Shown here in pieces: positions 7,061-15,443 of a stretch of 64,000 nucleotides of DNA. The stretch spans positions 1-64,000 of the forward strand of contig CAAGGQ010000230.1 of NCBI GenBank assembly GCA_900769475.1, read 5' to 3'. A program made the translations under genes and the position numbers. This stretch comes from Clostridia bacterium (GTDB lineage: Bacteria > Bacillota > Clostridia > Oscillospirales > CAG-272). A model generated the notes under the pieces. The model made no database searches and was not told where the DNA came from. It saw nothing but the letters and a program-made list of their open reading frames with translations. How positions within the stretch are numbered: the first letter of the stretch is position 1; each line of letters opens with the position of its first letter.

Positions 7061-7095
7061 CCCGCGACCCCGTAAAATATCCACGGAGTCGCGGG
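7061..7095. terminator. Bidirectional terminator between convergent genes
   Basis: CCCGCGACCCCGT (7061-7073) pairs with ACGGAGTCGCGGG (7083-7095) with one mismatch. T-rich sequence follows on both strands. Confidence 0.75.
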
Positions 7096-7106
7096 CTTCA
7101 TTTCAT

Positions 7107-8042
7107 TTAGAGCATTATTTCGGAATTGGCCTTAATAACTACACCTTCACCATCAATCTTAACGTAGAGATCCACGGGAGAGGGATTTACGAGCTTTTCT
7201 TCGGTGATCTGCACGGCCTTTATTGCATCCTCGTAGTCAAAGATCTCTCCAACAGAGGCGTACCAGAAGTCCTTTGGACGGTTGCCGTACTTGTCGCAGA
7301 AGTCGATGAGAACGTCCCAGCAATCGGCGTTCTCAAAGTCGTGGGAGTGAACGCCAAAGCAGAAGAATTTCAGCTCGCCGTCATCAGTAAGGGCATCGTA
7401 CTGCGCGCCACATTCCTCCATGCAGGTGCAGTTGGCGTTGTAGCTCCAGGTCATACGATCTGCGGGGAGGGCAAAATTGGTGGTATCCTTCACACATCCT
7501 GTCTTGCGGATCGAGCGGTAGCCTTGCTTTTTCAAGCCTTCAAAGACAACCTCGTTGGCTTGCGCACCATAGGGCCAGACAAAATCCTTGATGGTGCCTT
7601 TTCCAAAGACCCTTTCCAGTTCCTCGGTAGCATCCAGGGCGCAGGTAAGATACTTTTCGTCGGTTGCCACGTGCCACCACCTGTTGCGGGGGACTTCGTT
7701 ACCCCAATAAAGGTTATCTTCCTCCGCGTGATAAAGGTAAGCGGGATCGGCGGTCGTCTTATCAAAAGCCTCCTCCGAAATCGGACGAAGGGGCATTTTA
7801 GGAGTGAATGCCATGGGATGATATTTGCAGTGGTTGGAGATTTCATATCCTTTGTAAAAGGCGACGTATTCCTCGGGCGTGCCGCGCTTCAGGGGCGTGT
7901 TGAGATTGAAGGTACCCTTGAGTCCTGCGGGCTCGGTGATGTCGAGGAACTTTCTGTCCAGCTTCAGATTGCCGTCGTCAATGGTAAAGGTGATGCTTTT
8001 ACGAACCCAACCGGGGAAGAAGTTCAAATCGATTTGTTTCAT
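7107..8042 (-). CDS. Polysaccharide deacetylase (NodB-like, CE4) family protein
   Basis: This 311-residue protein has a NodB fold signature: KSITFTIDDGNLKL near residues 15-28, with the metal and base aspartates in DDG, and the metal histidines in ISNHCKYHP near 74-82. Such enzymes remove N- or O-acetyl groups from polysaccharides. No signal peptide is visible, so it may act on a cytoplasmic or unusual substrate. The start at 8042 is chosen for GAGAGGA just upstream. An unusual array of hairpins occupies the region ahead of it. The family is clear but the substrate is not. Confidence 0.75.
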   Translation of the reverse strand: MKQIDLNFFPGWVRKSITFTIDDGNLKLDRKFLDITEPAGLKGTFNLNTPLKRGTPEEYVAFYKGYEISNHCKYHPMAFTPKMPLRPISEEAFDKTTADPAYLYHAEEDNLYWGNEVPRNRWWHVATDEKYLTCALDATEELERVFGKGTIKDFVWPYGAQANEVVFEGLKKQGYRSIRKTGCVKDTTNFALPADRMTWSYNANCTCMEECGAQYDALTDDGELKFFCFGVHSHDFENADCWDVLIDFCDKYGNRPKDFWYASVGEIFDYEDAIKAVQITEEKLVNPSPVDLYVKIDGEGVVIKANSEIML

Positions 8043-8087
8043 GATTGGTCCTCTCTTAAAGATGAAAATTGCAATACTCCTTAGCCA

Positions 8088-8260
8088 CTTTTCTCTTTGA
8101 CACCGTAGGTGCAAATGAGAAAAGGCTCCGCAAGCTCCGCCACAATCGCGAGCGATTGCCAAGCTTGCAAAAGAGAAACGCCGTTTATGGGTTTTCACGC
8201 TCTGCGGAGCGCGAGGAGGGCTTCGCGCCCTCCACCTGCGCAAACTTTTGAAAAAGTTTG
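8088..8260. repeat. Array of five perfect or near-perfect hairpins
   Basis: Stems in order: CTTTTCTC/GAGAAAAG (8088-8124, with inner CACC/GGTG); GCAAGCT/AGCTTGC (8130-8168) enclosing CAATCG/CGATTG; CGCTC/GAGCG (8198-8211); GGAGGGC/GCCCTCC (8215-8233) with a TTCG-type loop; and CAAACTTTT/AAAAGTTTG (8241-8260). The last may help end pheT on the minus strand. The whole looks like a composite extragenic element or a structured RNA. No gene lies in it. Confidence 0.6.
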
Positions 8261-8296
8261 ATCAAGACTTTTGCTGCACAAAACTTGGTGTTTTGT

Positions 8297-10699
8297 TTAG
8301 CTTCTGAGCTCCAGACCCAGCTTGAATTTCAAGTCATTCAAGATCTTTTTGGAAACCTTGTCGGCTTCTTCCACCGTCAGAGTGCGATCTGCGGCACGAA
8401 GGGTTACACGGAAGGAAACCGATTTCTTGCCCTCGCCCACCTGTGCACCGCGGTAGAGGTCGAACAGGTTCACGTTCTCTACCAGGTTTCCGCCGGCCTT
8501 GGCCATGGTGCTCTCAATGGAGCCAACTTCCATTTCTTCGTTGCAAACAAAGGAGAAGTCACGGGTCGTGGCGGGGTACTTGGGCAGGGACTTGTAGGCC
8601 TTTTTCATGTTGGACTTTTCAAAAATACCGTCAAAATCCAGCTCGGCGATCATCACGGGCATGGAAAGATCGTAGTTTTGAGCCATGAGGGGATGAGCCT
8701 GACCAAAGATACCAAGCACCGTGCCGTCCTCTGCCAGGATCTGAGCACATCTGCCGGGATGGTAAGCGGGATGCTCGCTGTAGGCGGCATAGGAGGCCTT
8801 GATTCCGGCCAGGGCAAGGATGTTCTCGCAAATGCCCTTGAGAACGTAGAAATCGGTGCTTCCGTAAGCGCCTACCGTCATGATCATCTTCTCGTCGGGC
8901 AGTTCGTTGACCGATTCCTTGGGAAGATAGATCTTGGCGATCTCAAAAAGAGTTACGTCTTCGTTGTTAAAGTTATTGTTGCGGGCAACCACTTCCATCA
9001 TGGAGGGAAGGGCGGTGGTGCGCATCACGCTGGTGTCTTCGCCCAAGGGGTTGGAGATCACCACCGAGCGGCGCAGAGGATCGTTCGCGGCCATGCGAAC
9101 CTTATCGTAATACTTGGGACTGATGAAGGAGAAGGTGTGGATCTGAGAGGCTCCCATGCCCACCATTGCTTTTTCCACGTTGACCTCAAACTGCTGCTTG
9201 GCAGTTCTGCCGCCCAGGGTGGTTTGTGCATTCATAGTGGAGGATTCGATCTTATCGTAGCCGTAAACGCGGCAGACCTCCTCGGCAATATCGTTCATGC
9301 AGGCCAGATCGGAGCGGAAGGAAGGAACGTAGATCTTTCCGTCCTCAACACGGCAGCCCAGACCCTTCAGGGTGTTGATCATGTGCTCCTCGGGAATGTT
9401 CATGCCCAGGAATTCGTTGTATCTTGCGGGGGTGAAGGGAAGTACCGTTTGTTCTGCCTTGGTGGGGTAAACGTCAATGATGCCGTCCACCACGTCACCG
9501 GCGCCCAAAAGCTCTACCAGCTCGCAGGCGCGTTCCAGACCTGCCATGCAGTTCTCGGGATCCAGCCCCTTTTCAAAGCGAGCCGAGGATTCGGTACGCA
9601 TGCCGTTCTTCTTTGCGGTCACACGAACCGACGCACCGTTAAAGCAGGCCGATTCGAATACCACGGTGGCGGTATCGTCCAGGATCTCGGAGTTGGCTCC
9701 GCCCATCACGCCTGCCAGAGCGCAGGCCTTTTTGCTGTCGGCAATCACCAGCATGGTATCGTCCAGGATGTGATCTATATCATCCAGGGATTTGAAGGCC
9801 TCGCCCTTTCCGGCGCGGCGTACGTCGATGGCGGCTCCGTCCAGGCACTTGTAATCAAAGGCATGCATGGGTTGGCCGTATTCCAGCATGACGTAGTTGG
9901 TAATATCAACGATGTTGTTGATGGGACGAACTCCCGACGCGCGCAGACGCATCCGCATCCACAGAGGCGAGGGCGCGATCTTTACGTTCTTCACTACTCT
10001 TGCACAGTAGCGGTAGCAGAGATCGGGGGCCGAGATCTTTACACCCAGGTAGTTCTCGATCTTGTCACCGTCTCCCGCACCCTTGACCATAGGAGCCTTT
10101 ACCGTCAGCTCTTTATCAAAGGATACGGCGGTTTCCCGTGCCAGACCAATGACCGAAAGACAATCCGGGCGGTTGGAGGTGATTTCAAACTCTACCGAGG
10201 TATCCTTCAGCATCAGTACGTCGCGAATGTCGTCGCCCAGGCGATCGGCACAATCCTCGTCCAGGATCAGAATACCGTTCTCTTCCTTGCCGGGGCACTC
10301 GTGGGGCGTCAGCTCCAATTCGGCCATGGAGCAGAGCATACCGTTGGACTCCACGCCGCGGAGCTTGCCGGCCTTGATCACCACATCCCCGGGGAGCTTT
10401 GCCACGGGAAGGGCGGCGGGCACCAGAGCGCCCACAAATACGTTCTGCGCACCGGTCACGATCTGAATGTCATGTCCGTGTACATCACCTGCATCCAGCT
10501 TGCAGATCCACAGGTGATCCGAGTTGGGATGCTTTTCCATGGCGGTCACCTTGGCTACCACCACGTTTTCAATATTGCTGCCAAGCTCTTCAAAGCCTTC
10601 TACCTTGGATCCGGTAATGGTCAGCCGGTCGCAGTAGGTCTTATTATCGATTTCTTCAACGTGAACGAAATCGGAAAGCCAATTTCTGGAAAGATTCAT
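8297..10699 (-). CDS. pheT: Phenylalanine--tRNA ligase beta subunit
   Basis: This 800-residue beta subunit of the (alpha-beta)2 PheRS charges tRNA-Phe with phenylalanine. Visible parts are the N-terminal MNLSRNWLSDFV start, an EMAP/OB-type tRNA-binding domain (about 40-150), B3/B4 and B5 domains in the middle, a catalytic-like core, and the C-terminal FDX-ACB domain (ending YRGAQVGEGKKSVSFRVTLRAADRTLT). The length is normal. GGAGG precedes the ATG and overlaps the end of pheS, only 16 bp upstream. The pair is transcribed from the T-box leader at 12,042. Confidence 0.96.
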   Translation of the reverse strand: MNLSRNWLSDFVHVEEIDNKTYCDRLTITGSKVEGFEELGSNIENVVVAKVTAMEKHPNSDHLWICKLDAGDVHGHDIQIVTGAQNVFVGALVPAALPVAKLPGDVVIKAGKLRGVESNGMLCSMAELELTPHECPGKEENGILILDEDCADRLGDDIRDVLMLKDTSVEFEITSNRPDCLSVIGLARETAVSFDKELTVKAPMVKGAGDGDKIENYLGVKISAPDLCYRYCARVVKNVKIAPSPLWMRMRLRASGVRPINNIVDITNYVMLEYGQPMHAFDYKCLDGAAIDVRRAGKGEAFKSLDDIDHILDDTMLVIADSKKACALAGVMGGANSEILDDTATVVFESACFNGASVRVTAKKNGMRTESSARFEKGLDPENCMAGLERACELVELLGAGDVVDGIIDVYPTKAEQTVLPFTPARYNEFLGMNIPEEHMINTLKGLGCRVEDGKIYVPSFRSDLACMNDIAEEVCRVYGYDKIESSTMNAQTTLGGRTAKQQFEVNVEKAMVGMGASQIHTFSFISPKYYDKVRMAANDPLRRSVVISNPLGEDTSVMRTTALPSMMEVVARNNNFNNEDVTLFEIAKIYLPKESVNELPDEKMIMTVGAYGSTDFYVLKGICENILALAGIKASYAAYSEHPAYHPGRCAQILAEDGTVLGIFGQAHPLMAQNYDLSMPVMIAELDFDGIFEKSNMKKAYKSLPKYPATTRDFSFVCNEEMEVGSIESTMAKAGGNLVENVNLFDLYRGAQVGEGKKSVSFRVTLRAADRTLTVEEADKVSKKILNDLKFKLGLELRS

Positions 10700-10715
10700 G
10701 TTTGTTTACCTCCTA

Positions 10716-11729
10716 TCAGAACTGGTCGAGGAAGCGTTCGTCGTTTTCATAGAACAAACGAATGTCGTCGATGCCGTAACGGGTCATGGCAATGCGCTCC
10801 AGACCCAAGCCAAAGGCAAATCCGGAGTATTCCTCGGGATCAATGCCGCAGTTAGAAAGAACGAAGGGATGCACCATGCCGGCGCCCAGGATTTCGATCC
10901 AACCCTCGCCCTTGCACAGGCGACAACCCTTGCCACCACAAACGAAGCAGGAAACATCTACTTCTGCCGAGGGCTCGGTGAAGGGGAAGTGGTGTGGACG
11001 GAAGCGGATGCGGGTGCTCTCACCAAAGAGCTTCTTTGCAAAGATCTCCAAGGTTCCCTTCAGATCGCCCATGGTAATGCCCTTGTCAACCACAAGACCC
11101 TCCAGCTGATGGAACAGGGGAGAGTGGGTAGCGTCCAAAGCGTCGGAGCGGTATACGCGACCGGGGGAAATGATGCGGATCGGAGGCTTTTGATGCTCCA
11201 TGGTACGTACCTGCACCGGGGAGGTTTGGGAGCGCAGAAGTACATTTTCGCCAATATAGAAGGTGTCCTGGGTATCTCTTGCAGGGTGGTTTTCGGGAAT
11301 GTTCAGCGCTTGGAAGTTATAGTAATCCAGCTCTACCTCGGGGCCTTCTACGATGGAGAAGCCCATACCGATAAAGATGTCCTCCAGCTCTCTTTGTACC
11401 TGGGTCAGAGGATGAATGTGACCCACGGGAGCTGCCTTGGCAGGCATAGTAACGTCCAGCTTTTCGGCCTTCAGTTTTTCTTCCAGGGCTTTGGCCTGCT
11501 TTTGCTGCGCCATCACAGCAAGGGCGTTTTCAATGTCGGCGCGCACTTCATTGGCAAGTTGGCCAATGATGGGGCGTTCCTCGGCACTCAGGGCACCCAT
11601 GCCGCGCAGAACCGCGGTAAGTTCGCCTTTTTTGCCAAGATATTTGATTTTGATCTGTTCGGGATCGGCACCTTCTGCATGGATCTGCTCCAGGGCTTCG
11701 TTCCGAATACGAGAAAGCTTTTCTTTCAT
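10716..11729 (-). CDS. pheS: Phenylalanine--tRNA ligase alpha subunit
   Basis: This 337-residue catalytic subunit of PheRS carries an N-terminal coiled-coil tRNA-binding part (about 1-85) and the class II catalytic core. Motif 2 lies in [12 protein letters not shown] and motif 3 in [17 protein letters not shown] near the C-terminus. The start at 11,729 ([13 protein letters not shown]) is chosen because frames further upstream enter the T-box terminator. GGAAG lies upstream. It forms an operon with pheT and is controlled by tRNA-Phe charging through the leader. Confidence 0.95.
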   Translation of the reverse strand: MKEKLSRIRNEALEQIHAEGADPEQIKIKYLGKKGELTAVLRGMGALSAEERPIIGQLANEVRADIENALAVMAQQKQAKALEEKLKAEKLDVTMPAKAAPVGHIHPLTQVQRELEDIFIGMGFSIVEGPEVELDYYNFQALNIPENHPARDTQDTFYIGENVLLRSQTSPVQVRTMEHQKPPIRIISPGRVYRSDALDATHSPLFHQLEGLVVDKGITMGDLKGTLEIFAKKLFGESTRIRFRPHHFPFTEPSAEVDVSCFVCGGKGCRLCKGEGWIEILGAGMVHPFVLSNCGIDPEEYSGFAFGLGLERIAMTRYGIDDIRLFYENDERFLDQF

Positions 11730-11780
11730 TTGGGAGAATCTTCCTTTCTTTTTTTGTGTTTTTGTTCGGGCAGGGCAATA

Positions 11781-12042
11781 AAAAAAGCCCGTCCCAAGAT
11801 CAGGACGAGGCGAAAAACGCTCGCGGTACCACCCGAATTCCGAAGGGAGTCCCTTCGACACTCTTTGACGGATAACGGTGTCGGCCGTATCGAACTACAC
11901 ACAAGTTTCCTTGCTTTCCTCCGATCAACTCCGAAGCGAAATGCACAAGCCGAAAAGGGTACGCCGCTTACAGCCGGGGCGGCACTCTCTGAAACGCCTT
12001 TGCAACGGTTGGCAAACTTCATCACAGTCTTTCTTTCTACAT
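11781..12042 (-). promoter_or_regulatory. T-box riboswitch leader of pheST
   Basis: The conserved T-box sequence appears on the minus strand as GGGTGGTACCGCG (complement of 11,822-11,834). It is followed by an intrinsic terminator: GCC-CGTCC/GGACG-GGC arms at 11,787-11,811 with a U-run. A TTC triplet (complement of 11,991-11,993) followed by AGAGAG is a candidate phenylalanine specifier. Uncharged tRNA-Phe should stabilise the antiterminator and allow pheST transcription. Confidence 0.9.
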
Positions 12043-12048
12043 TTATAT

Positions 12049-12077
12049 AGTATAGCATATCTTTGCGCGTTTTGCAA
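12049..12077 (-). promoter_or_regulatory. Promoter of the pheST leader
   Basis: On the minus strand, TTGCAA (12,077-12,072), a 17 bp spacer and TATACT (12,054-12,049), with TATGC just before the -10. The predicted start is near 12,042. Confidence 0.75.
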
Positions 12078-12088
12078 GTGCTTTTTGA

Positions 12089-12128
12089 AAAAAAAACGAA
12101 AAAAGGAACCGACGGTAACGTCGGTTCC
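12089..12128 (-). terminator. Terminator of the oligopeptide-binding lipoprotein gene
   Basis: GGAACCGACG (12,105-12,114) and CGTCGGTTCC (12,119-12,128) form a 10-bp stem, followed on the minus strand by a U-rich run. It overlaps the region just upstream of the pheS promoter. Confidence 0.85.
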
Positions 12129-12137
12129 TTAATAAAA

Positions 12138-14288
12138 TTATTTCGTTTCTTCGGGTTCTACGTAGCCCTTCTTGCTCCAATCCACAGCGGGGAAGCCTTC
12201 CAGAACCGGAACGTAATCCTGGTAATCCTTCAGGTTGGTCTTGCGGAAGTAAGCGGGAATGTAGTAGGTAGAAGATACCTTGGTCAGCTCATCGCTTACC
12301 AGAACGGCATTCTCGTTGAATACCACGGGGATCACGGGCATATCCTTGAGCAGCACCTCTTCTGCCTTGTGGAGCAGGATGGACTTCTGCTTGGTCCACT
12401 CGGAAGCCTTGGTGGTGGGGGTAATACCGTTGGCTTCGTAGATAGCCTTGATCTTGTTGTAGAGAGTCTTGAATTCCTCAGCGGTGTCGTACAGACCCAG
12501 GAAGCTGGAGCTCTCCTCGGTCAGGGAAGCAAAGTAGGGAATATAGTAGATGGCTTCCATCAGATCGTTGTACTCCTGGCTGGTGTAGCCGGTGCTGTTG
12601 GGGGTGAGGGCGTACTCACCGTCCACCAACTGCAGAGCCATACCCGAGAAGGAGTTGGCAAAATTGGAGAGCATGGAGTAAGCGTCGGCAGAGAAGGCGT
12701 TGTAATCAAAGGCGATCACTTCGTACTTGTTTCTCTGAATGGATTCGATAAACAGATCGTCGCAAACATCGTTGGGAACCGAGGCGGTTTCCTTGTAGTA
12801 GTCGTTGTTGGTGATCACGAAGATCTCTTCCATGGTTACGTTAAAGCCAAGCTCCTGCCAAGCGGCAACGATCATCTTGGTAATGGCAACATTTACTTCG
12901 TCATTGCCGGCAACCTTTACGGTAAAGGTGTACTTGGAGGGGGTAATGCCTGCGGCGGTCAAGAGCTCCTGCGCCTTGGCAATGTTCTTGGAGGTGGCGA
13001 TCAGATCACCGCCCTCGGTGCGGAATTCCTTCTTCTTGTTGTTGGTTTCGAAAACGCCGGGGCAAACCAGACCGGTAGCGGCCTTGGCGTAAACCACAGC
13101 CTCTGCAATGGCCTGACGGTCGATGGCCAGGGACAGAGCGTTGCGAACATTGGCATCGGCGAACAGCTTGGAGCCGTCACCGCCGTCATTGATCAGAGCG
13201 TTCTCGTTCATGTAAAGAACGAAGGTGGAGAGTGCGTTGGTGGTCTGTACGTTTTCCTTTACAAAGGCGTCACCGCGCAGGGAAAGGGGAATGTTACCAA
13301 CGTAGAAGATGCGGCCGGCCTTGTACTCCTCCAGGAGCTGAGCCTCGGTCATGGAGCAATCCACCAGAATACGGTAGTTGGTAACCGATTCGTCGATGGA
13401 ATCTCTCTCGGTATCACGGTAGTAGTATACGTTTCTTTCCAGGTAGAAGAAGTTGATCTTCTTACGAACGTAGGAGCCGCTGCCAATGGTGCCCTTTTCT
13501 ACGTCCTCCTCCAGGCCGTAGTAGCCTTCGTCAAAGGCGTAGTCATCCTCAACCTTTACTTCGATCTCCTGGCCTTCTACAACTTCACCCTTGGAGTTGA
13601 GCAGAGGCTCGGTCACGTCCTTGTAGTTGATCTTACCGATCTTGTAGGCACCGCTGGTTACCATGGTGGAGGGCTTCTTTGCCCAGTCTGCATTCTTGGT
13701 AACGTAGTTCTCGTAAAGCGGAGCGGTAGCAACGCTAGTCAGATTCAGAAGGAACTGATCGTAATCGATGGGACCTTCAAAGGTGATCTTTACCACGTTG
13801 ATTGCTACGGCCTCAACGCCCAGATCGTCAATGGAAACGTCGCCTTCCTTGATGGCACGAGCGTTCTTGATGTCGTAGAGCAGAGAAGCTGCCGCAAAGT
13901 TATTGTTGGAGTTTACCAAACGCTTCCATGCAAACACAACGTCATCGGCACTCAGCTGGGTACCGTTGCTCCAGCAGGTCTCGTTCAGAATCAGCTCCAT
14001 GGTGTATTCGTTCTTGGTAGGATCTTCTACAATCTTGTATTCCTCAACCAAGGATTCCTTTACCTTGCCATCCTTATCCAGGGTAAAGAGGGTATCAAAC
14101 AGGAGGCCCACGATGTTGAGGGAATCCTTGTTGTAATACGCGTTGGCGGGATCAAAATCAAAGGTGTCGCTGGTCAGATACATGGTGATGTATGCGCCAA
14201 CGTCATCATCGTCCTTTTTCGCACAGGAAGCGAAGCAGGGAATGAGCATGAACGCGCACAGAAGAAGTGCAATGATCCGTTTTGACAT
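12138..14288 (-). CDS. ABC transporter substrate-binding lipoprotein, oligopeptide type (SBP_bac_5)
   Basis: This 716-residue lipoprotein has a signal peptide ending in the lipobox FASC (Cys22), followed by an acidic linker. The body is of the OppA/DppA class: LILNETCWSNGTQLSADDVVFAWKRL early on and VRNALSLAIDRQAIAEAV in the middle. It should capture peptides or similar ligands at the cell surface for import. It is longer than typical OppA (about 540), with an acidic insertion near residues 200-240. AGGAGG precedes ATG 14,288. No permease or ATPase genes lie beside it, so it is an orphan component. Confidence 0.85.
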   Translation of the reverse strand: MSKRIIALLLCAFMLIPCFASCAKKDDDDVGAYITMYLTSDTFDFDPANAYYNKDSLNIVGLLFDTLFTLDKDGKVKESLVEEYKIVEDPTKNEYTMELILNETCWSNGTQLSADDVVFAWKRLVNSNNNFAAASLLYDIKNARAIKEGDVSIDDLGVEAVAINVVKITFEGPIDYDQFLLNLTSVATAPLYENYVTKNADWAKKPSTMVTSGAYKIGKINYKDVTEPLLNSKGEVVEGQEIEVKVEDDYAFDEGYYGLEEDVEKGTIGSGSYVRKKINFFYLERNVYYYRDTERDSIDESVTNYRILVDCSMTEAQLLEEYKAGRIFYVGNIPLSLRGDAFVKENVQTTNALSTFVLYMNENALINDGGDGSKLFADANVRNALSLAIDRQAIAEAVVYAKAATGLVCPGVFETNNKKKEFRTEGGDLIATSKNIAKAQELLTAAGITPSKYTFTVKVAGNDEVNVAITKMIVAAWQELGFNVTMEEIFVITNNDYYKETASVPNDVCDDLFIESIQRNKYEVIAFDYNAFSADAYSMLSNFANSFSGMALQLVDGEYALTPNSTGYTSQEYNDLMEAIYYIPYFASLTEESSSFLGLYDTAEEFKTLYNKIKAIYEANGITPTTKASEWTKQKSILLHKAEEVLLKDMPVIPVVFNENAVLVSDELTKVSSTYYIPAYFRKTNLKDYQDYVPVLEGFPAVDWSKKGYVEPEETK

Positions 14289-14356
14289 GGTACTGTAAAT
14301 CCTCCTAATAATAAAGAAATCGGAATTCGGCGTCAAGGCGCCATATGTACCCCTAT

Positions 14357-14385
14357 ATTATATACTATTTTTCATCCGATTTCAA
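14357..14385 (-). promoter_or_regulatory. Promoter of the oligopeptide-binding lipoprotein gene
   Basis: On the minus strand, TTGAAA (14,385-14,380), a 17 bp spacer and TATAAT (14,362-14,357). Confidence 0.75.
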
Positions 14386-14406
14386 TAGATTCCCAAATCT
14401 TTTCGT

Positions 14407-14436
14407 GTATATTTTGTTAATTTTCTTGCCAAAGTA
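14407..14436 (+). promoter_or_regulatory. Candidate sigma-F/sigma-G promoter of gpr
   Basis: GTATA (14,407-14,411) and TGCCAAAGTA (14,427-14,436) are 15 bp apart, close to the forespore pattern GYATA and GGNNANANTA. The identity of the downstream gene makes forespore control likely. The -10 match is imperfect. Confidence 0.5.
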
Positions 14437-14476
14437 AGGTTAAAATTTACTTTTTTACGAAACGTGGAGGGGAAAA

Positions 14477-15361
14477 ATGAACTTTAACGCAAGAACCGAC
14501 CTGGCCTGTGAGGCCTCCTGGCGCAGTGCCGGGACAAGGAAAGCACAACGGGAGCGACGGGAAAAGCTCGGACCCTTCGCGGTATCCGAGCTCCTGGTGC
14601 GAGCGGAGGAGGTAGAAGAATCTTCCATGGCGCCCGGGCATTATCTTACCGTGGAATGTGGAAAAATGAACTTGCTTGGCGAGGAGGACGAGGCCCTTCT
14701 GGTGCATTTACTGGCAGGAAAGCTGAGAGGAATGGCACAAAAAGCTACGGGAAAGCCCCTGGGATCCTCCTTCAGCGTCTTCGTGGCAGGGCTTGGAAAC
14801 GCCGAGATGACCGCTGACGCCATCGGTCCCAAGACCGTGGGGTATCTTACGGCCACTCGCCATTTGCAGGAACATGAGGCGGCGCTGTATCAATCCATCG
14901 GCTGTACCGCGCTTTCTCTGTTAGCCCCCGGGGTGCTGGGACAGACCGGGATCGAGACCTGCGAGCTTCTCAAAAGCGTTGTTGACCACGTGCATCCCGA
15001 CCTGGTGATCGCGGTGGACGCGCTGGCGGCCAGAAATTGCGATCGTTTGGCTTCCACTGTGCAGATCTCGGATGCCGGCATCGCGCCCGGCTCGGGGGTG
15101 GGAAACCATCGCGCGGCGCTCTCCCGCCAAACGCTGGGCGTCCCCGTGCTGGCGCTGGGGGTTCCCACGGTGGTGGATTCAGCAACCCTGGTCTACGATG
15201 CCCTGCAAGAGGCGGGGATCCGGGAGATTGGGGATCCCTTGGCCCGCGTGCTGGAGAACGGGCGCTCCTTCTTTGTTTCTCCCAGAGAGAGCGACGTGAT
15301 CACCGAGCGGGTGGCGCGTCTGCTGTCCTCATCCATTGCCGCTGCCTTTACGGGACTTTGA
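14477..15361 (+). CDS. gpr: Germination protease (GPR endopeptidase)
   Basis: This 294-residue protein is the spore protease that degrades small acid-soluble proteins when spores germinate. The N-terminus has the RTDLACEA sequence characteristic of GPR zymogens, where self-processing occurs in relatives. The body carries VFVAGLGNAEMTADAIGPKTV and LVIAVDALAARNC, which are family signatures. GGAGGGG lies 6 bp before the ATG. spoIIP follows in the same direction, the usual gene pair in spore formers. A sigma-F/G-like promoter lies upstream. Confidence 0.95.
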   Translation: MNFNARTDLACEASWRSAGTRKAQRERREKLGPFAVSELLVRAEEVEESSMAPGHYLTVECGKMNLLGEEDEALLVHLLAGKLRGMAQKATGKPLGSSFSVFVAGLGNAEMTADAIGPKTVGYLTATRHLQEHEAALYQSIGCTALSLLAPGVLGQTGIETCELLKSVVDHVHPDLVIAVDALAARNCDRLASTVQISDAGIAPGSGVGNHRAALSRQTLGVPVLALGVPTVVDSATLVYDALQEAGIREIGDPLARVLENGRSFFVSPRESDVITERVARLLSSSIAAAFTGL

Positions 15362-15443
15362 GCGGGGAATGGCATAAAGACGCGCCGCGCCGCATAGAGT
15401 GAAGCAGACGCGGCCCGGAGCCGCGCGGGGAAGGAGAACGAAG

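Larger units (their letters stand above)
11730..12137. other. 408 bp gap holding the pheST leader, promoter and a terminator
   Basis: The entire gap is regulatory: T-box leader, pheS promoter and the terminator of the downstream binding-protein gene. Reading frames through it are not genes. Confidence 0.85.

Noticed and set aside
8258..10855. 865-codon plus-strand frame antisense to pheT
   Set aside because: pheT on the other strand is unambiguous, with all domains. The antisense frame has no recognisable domains and arises from GC-rich codon bias.
12063..14285. 740-codon plus-strand frame antisense to the oligopeptide-binding lipoprotein
   Set aside because: The minus-strand gene has a signal peptide, lipobox, promoter and terminator. 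The antisense product is low-complexity Gly/Val-rich.
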